Shown one piece after another: positions 14,840 to 17,241 of a DNA stretch of 17,241 nt (position 1 is the first letter of the stretch; the number at the start of each line of letters is the position of its first letter). The translations under genes and the position numbers were made by a program. The notes beneath the pieces are model-generated. The model worked only from the letters and a program-made list of their open reading frames with translations, had not been told where the DNA came from and made no database searches. Source of the DNA: Thermoplasmata archaeon (GTDB taxonomy: Archaea; Thermoplasmatota; Thermoplasmata; UBA184); the NCBI GenBank assembly GCA_027314845.1, contig DAHVAA010000011.1:1-17241 (forward strand), in the 5' to 3' direction.

Positions 14840-16008
14840 ACGCGGCGAGTCCGGAGGCCGCGCCGCCGTCGCTCGAACTCGAGCTCTCCGACCGACGCGT
14901 CCCGCTCGGCTTCGTCCCCGAGGGGGACCGCATCTACCTCGTGGCGGGCGATCGAAGCTCCCGCTGGCCGACGGAGGCGCTCCGAGCGGGGCGCGCCAGT
15001 GTTCGGGTCGCGGACCGCAGTACCTCCGGCCCGATCGCGCTCCTGACCGACCCGGACGAGAAGCGACGCGTCCTCGACCTCTTCCGTGAGCGGTACGGCC
15101 CAGCGGCTTTCGACCGCTGGTACGCGGGGGCCGCTCGCGTGCTGGTCGTCCAGCTGGGGAATGGCGGGGGGAGCCTCGGACCGGGCGTGCGCTATCACGA
15201 CTGGCTCGCCGCCGAGTTCGACAACGTCGCGGCCGACTACGATCGGCACATCACCGGCAACCGGATCAACCGGCTGCTGAGGGATCGGTCGCTCGCGGAG
15301 CTCCGGCGGGCCTTCTCGTCCAGCCATCGCTTGCTCGAGATCGGCTGTGGCTCGGGGATGGAGACGCTCCCACTGCTGGAGGAGGGGCACGAGCTCGTCT
15401 GCGTCGACATCTCTTCGGCCATGCTCGAGGTGGTTCGCGCGAAGGCCCGGGCGCGAGGGGTCTCCGAGCGCCTCGAGACCGTCCACCTCGCGGCGTCGGA
15501 GCTTCCCCAGCTCCTTTCCGAGGAAGGGCCCCAGAGCTTCGATGGCGGTTACTCGACGTACGGGGCCCTCAACTGCGAGGCGGACCTCGGTGCGCTCGTC
15601 CACGCCCTCGCCGAGCTCCTGCCGCCCGACCGACGGTTCGTGGCCGGCGTCTACAACCGCTGGTGCCTGTTCGAGCTCGCGGGGTACGGCGCGACCGGTC
15701 GCTGGTCCCGCGCGTTCGGCCGCACCCGTCGGCCGATCCCTGTCGGAAGCTCCCGGTTCTGCGTCGACGTCTTCGCCCTCTCCGCCGCGGAGCTCGCCCG
15801 GCAGTTCGCCCCCGCGTTCTCTCCCGAACGGGTCGAGGGCGTACCGGTGATCCTGCCTCCGTCCGACCTTGTCGGGTACGTCGACCGCCTCGGGCGCGGG
15901 TTCGAGCGCCTGGCGGAACTCGACCGCGTGGTCGGGCGGCGTTGGCCGTTCAATCGGCTGGGGGACCACTTCCTGACGACCTTCAAGCGTCGCGGGAGCG
16001 CGAACTAG
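14821..16008 (+). CDS. Split-barrel (PNPOx/F420-type) domain fused to class I methyltransferase
   Basis: 395 residues from the ATG at 14821; the frame stays open back to 14689, but that part only shadows the preceding zinc ribbon. Residues ~18-112 look like a flavin/F420-binding split beta-barrel: VPLGFVPEGDRIYLVAG, SSRWPTEALRAGRASVRVAD, then GPIALLTDPDEKRRVLDLFR and ERYGPAAFDRWY. Residues ~125-390 are a class I SAM methyltransferase with HDWLAAEFDNVAADYDRHI, motif I LLEIGCGSGMETL (171-183), VCVDISSAML (193-202), and FDGGYSTYGALNC in the motif IV area. The fusion is unusual. The first domain could supply reduced cofactor, or be a remodelled substrate-binding barrel without redox activity. The start overlaps the upstream gene by 19 nt; the stop TAG shares CTAG with the opposing gene. 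The methyltransferase call is firm; the N-terminal domain assignment is moderate. Confidence 0.82.
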   Translation: MGSGGLDAASPEAAPPSLELELSDRRVPLGFVPEGDRIYLVAGDRSSRWPTEALRAGRASVRVADRSTSGPIALLTDPDEKRRVLDLFRERYGPAAFDRWYAGAARVLVVQLGNGGGSLGPGVRYHDWLAAEFDNVAADYDRHITGNRINRLLRDRSLAELRRAFSSSHRLLEIGCGSGMETLPLLEEGHELVCVDISSAMLEVVRAKARARGVSERLETVHLAASELPQLLSEEGPQSFDGGYSTYGALNCEADLGALVHALAELLPPDRRFVAGVYNRWCLFELAGYGATGRWSRAFGRTRRPIPVGSSRFCVDVFALSAAELARQFAPAFSPERVEGVPVILPPSDLVGYVDRLGRGFERLAELDRVVGRRWPFNRLGDHFLTTFKRRGSAN

Positions 16009-17241
16009 GGGTCGAGGCCGGCGGAACTGGTCGGCTCGCGCGGGGCACGTTTCCCGAGGCTACGCAGGGCCCACGGCCAGGGCCGGGGCGACGGGGCGTC
16101 CTTGTCGAGCGCGAGCACCCACTGTATGAGCGTCAGGGTCACGGCGACCGAGAGGGCCAAGAGGGCGTAGGCGCGCACCGCCCCGTAGACCGGGCTCCCG
16201 TCGAGCGCGATCGTGTAGGCCAGGATCCCAGGGTCGACCGGGCTCACAAATCGGAGCCCGAGGTCGTTGTTGACGAGCAGGTCGATCGACGCGAGCACGA
16301 CCGTGAATTGGAACAGCGCGCTTCGTCCGGGGTTGAGGACGGCCAGGTCGAGGGCGGCGAGGCCGAAGAGGTACAGGAAATACTGCTCGTAGAGGCCCCA
16401 GCGCAGGAGCAGGAAGATCGAGATGAGGAAGAGCATGGCGCGCAGCTCCTGAGGAGGCCCGGGCCGCTCGAGCCAGCGCGCCGCCCTCCAGCCGCCGGCC
16501 ACGATCCCCGGCACCCAGGCGTACGGGGCGACCTGATAGAAGTACGGGACTACGCCGATGACCGATCGGATGGGAGGGAATGTCAGCGCGAAGGCGTAGT
16601 TCATCCCGAGTCCGCCGCCGGCCGACTGGGAGAGCGCGACCGAGCCCAGGCCTTGCTGGCCGAACCCCAGGACCGACCAGCCCTCGAGCCCGAAGACGAT
16701 CAGCGTGAGCGCAGCGGGCACGGCGAGCGCGAGGAGGAAGGCCGCTCGCGCCGGGCCGCGAGATCGGAAGAACTCGAGCGGTACGAAAATGACCGTGACC
16801 CACTTGATGAATATCCCGAGCCCGTGGACGACGTTGCGCTCGATGGGACCCCGTGCGTAGAGGACCACGAGCAGGAGCGCCACCACGAAGGAGTCGAACT
16901 GGCCCCAGATCGCGGTGATCGCGATCGTATACGGGAAGACGCACCAGAACGCCGCGACCGCCCTTCCCCGCCCGACATCGCCCGTCCAGCGCACCGTCAG
17001 TCGATTGAGGAGCCAGGCGGAGAGGAGGTCGGCGGCGATCCCGGGCTGTTTCAGGAGGAAGTAAAGGACGAAGCGGTCCCCACCTCCGACGGCGGTCCAT
17101 ACCGCATAGAGCCCACCGAGGAGCTCGGGCGCCAGGCAGCCCTGCTCTGCCTCGCCCGGATCGCCGACCCGGACGCTCCCCGCCAGGTGCGGCGCCTCGA
17201 GCCGCTGCTCGTCCTGCGGGGTTCGACGGCTCCTCCGAGCG
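16005..17241 (-). CDS. Multi-pass GT-C/GT87-like membrane glycosyltransferase (N-terminus beyond window)
   Basis: The frame is open from TAG at 16005-16007 to the right edge, so the start is outside; the GTG at 16994 is an internal valine. About 411 residues are visible. Upstream of that GTG the frame encodes FVLYFLLKQPGIAADLLSAW, a K-x-P-x-x-x-A-D-L segment typical of polyprenyl-phosphate-sugar-dependent GT-C enzymes. Then come FPYTIAITAIWGQFDSFVVA with the family WGQFDS motif, GLGIFIKWVTVIFVPLEFF, and a further ~7 hydrophobic helices, ending in a cytoplasmic basic tail (RSLGKRAPREP). Such enzymes move mannose or another sugar from a dolichyl-phosphate donor on the outer face of the membrane, as in GT87/PIG-M-like families. 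The first ~40 visible residues are hydrophilic. It converges on the methyltransferase operon with 4-nt overlapping stops. Exact donor and acceptor cannot be read here. Confidence 0.8.
   Translation of the reverse strand, partial: ARRSRRTPQDEQRLEAPHLAGSVRVGDPGEAEQGCLAPELLGGLYAVWTAVGGGDRFVLYFLLKQPGIAADLLSAWLLNRLTVRWTGDVGRGRAVAAFWCVFPYTIAITAIWGQFDSFVVALLLVVLYARGPIERNVVHGLGIFIKWVTVIFVPLEFFRSRGPARAAFLLALAVPAALTLIVFGLEGWSVLGFGQQGLGSVALSQSAGGGLGMNYAFALTFPPIRSVIGVVPYFYQVAPYAWVPGIVAGGWRAARWLERPGPPQELRAMLFLISIFLLLRWGLYEQYFLYLFGLAALDLAVLNPGRSALFQFTVVLASIDLLVNNDLGLRFVSPVDPGILAYTIALDGSPVYGAVRAYALLALSVAVTLTLIQWVLALDKDAPSPRPWPWALRSLGKRAPREPTSSAGLDP

Noticed and set aside
14836..15969. A 377-codon minus-strand open frame opposite the barrel-methyltransferase
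   Set aside because: Composition is Arg/Glu/Pro-rich without motifs, while the plus strand has an intact SAM-binding motif.
1..17241. Search for CRISPR arrays, IS elements, integrase or attachment sites, rRNA and tRNA genes
   Set aside because: No regularly spaced identical DNA repeats, transposase or integrase motifs, or RNA gene cores were seen; the only regular repeats are protein-level beta-helix coils.

Overview
The window is about 17 kb of very GC-rich archaeal DNA. The best fit is a Thermoplasmatota (Thermoplasmata-related) archaeon, possibly acidophilic. The reasons are a giant thermopsin-family (peptidase A5) protein, several Ser/Thr/Asn-rich surface proteins with one C-terminal membrane anchor, a two-module winged-helix regulator paired with a small membrane protein, and promoters with a TATA-like element 25-27 nt upstream of an ATG or GTG start (leaderless transcripts). 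The lineage is inferred from gene content; no rRNA or tRNA gene is present. I see no IS element, integrase, CRISPR array or prophage gene.

Layout. (1) 1-1736, plus strand: 3' part of a surface protein with DUF2341-like, lectin-like and PKD-like domains and a C-terminal anchor. (2) 1786-2608, minus: a small two-helix membrane protein and a UspA-type nucleotide-binding protein. (3) 2778-7595, minus: a 1605-residue secreted thermopsin-like protein fused to a right-handed beta-helix region (including eight uninterrupted 22-residue repeats), two PEGA-like domains and a C-terminal anchor, followed by a hairpin/T-tract terminator. (4) 7828-9138, minus: a single-pass, cysteine-containing surface protein of unknown function. 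(5) 9277-10086, plus and divergent: a small membrane protein and a double winged-helix regulator. (6) 10161-11842, plus: a secreted/anchored protein overlapping by ATGA a membrane-anchored cupredoxin with a complete type 1 copper site. Its promoter region carries two TTGGACCAA palindromes 21 bp apart, a candidate operator for the regulator just upstream. (7) 11951-16008, plus: three tightly packed genes, namely a GT2 glycosyltransferase fused to an HTH-nucleotidyltransferase, a methyltransferase with a C-terminal zinc ribbon, and a split-barrel (PNPOx/F420-type) domain fused to a second methyltransferase. (8) 16005-17241, minus, running off the window: a multi-pass GT-C/GT87-like glycosyltransferase whose stop codon overlaps that of gene 7c in the tetranucleotide CTAG.

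Taken together, regions 1-6 encode mostly envelope proteins rich in N-glycosylation sequons, with regulation and copper redox. Regions 7-8 look like an envelope glycan or glycolipid assembly/modification module. That module, with its two unusual domain fusions, is the best candidate here for an undescribed system. Its substrate cannot be read from the sequence.

No gene-free stretch exceeds 300 bases. The longest is 7596-7827 (232 bases), which holds the thermopsin promoter and otherwise nothing I recognise.
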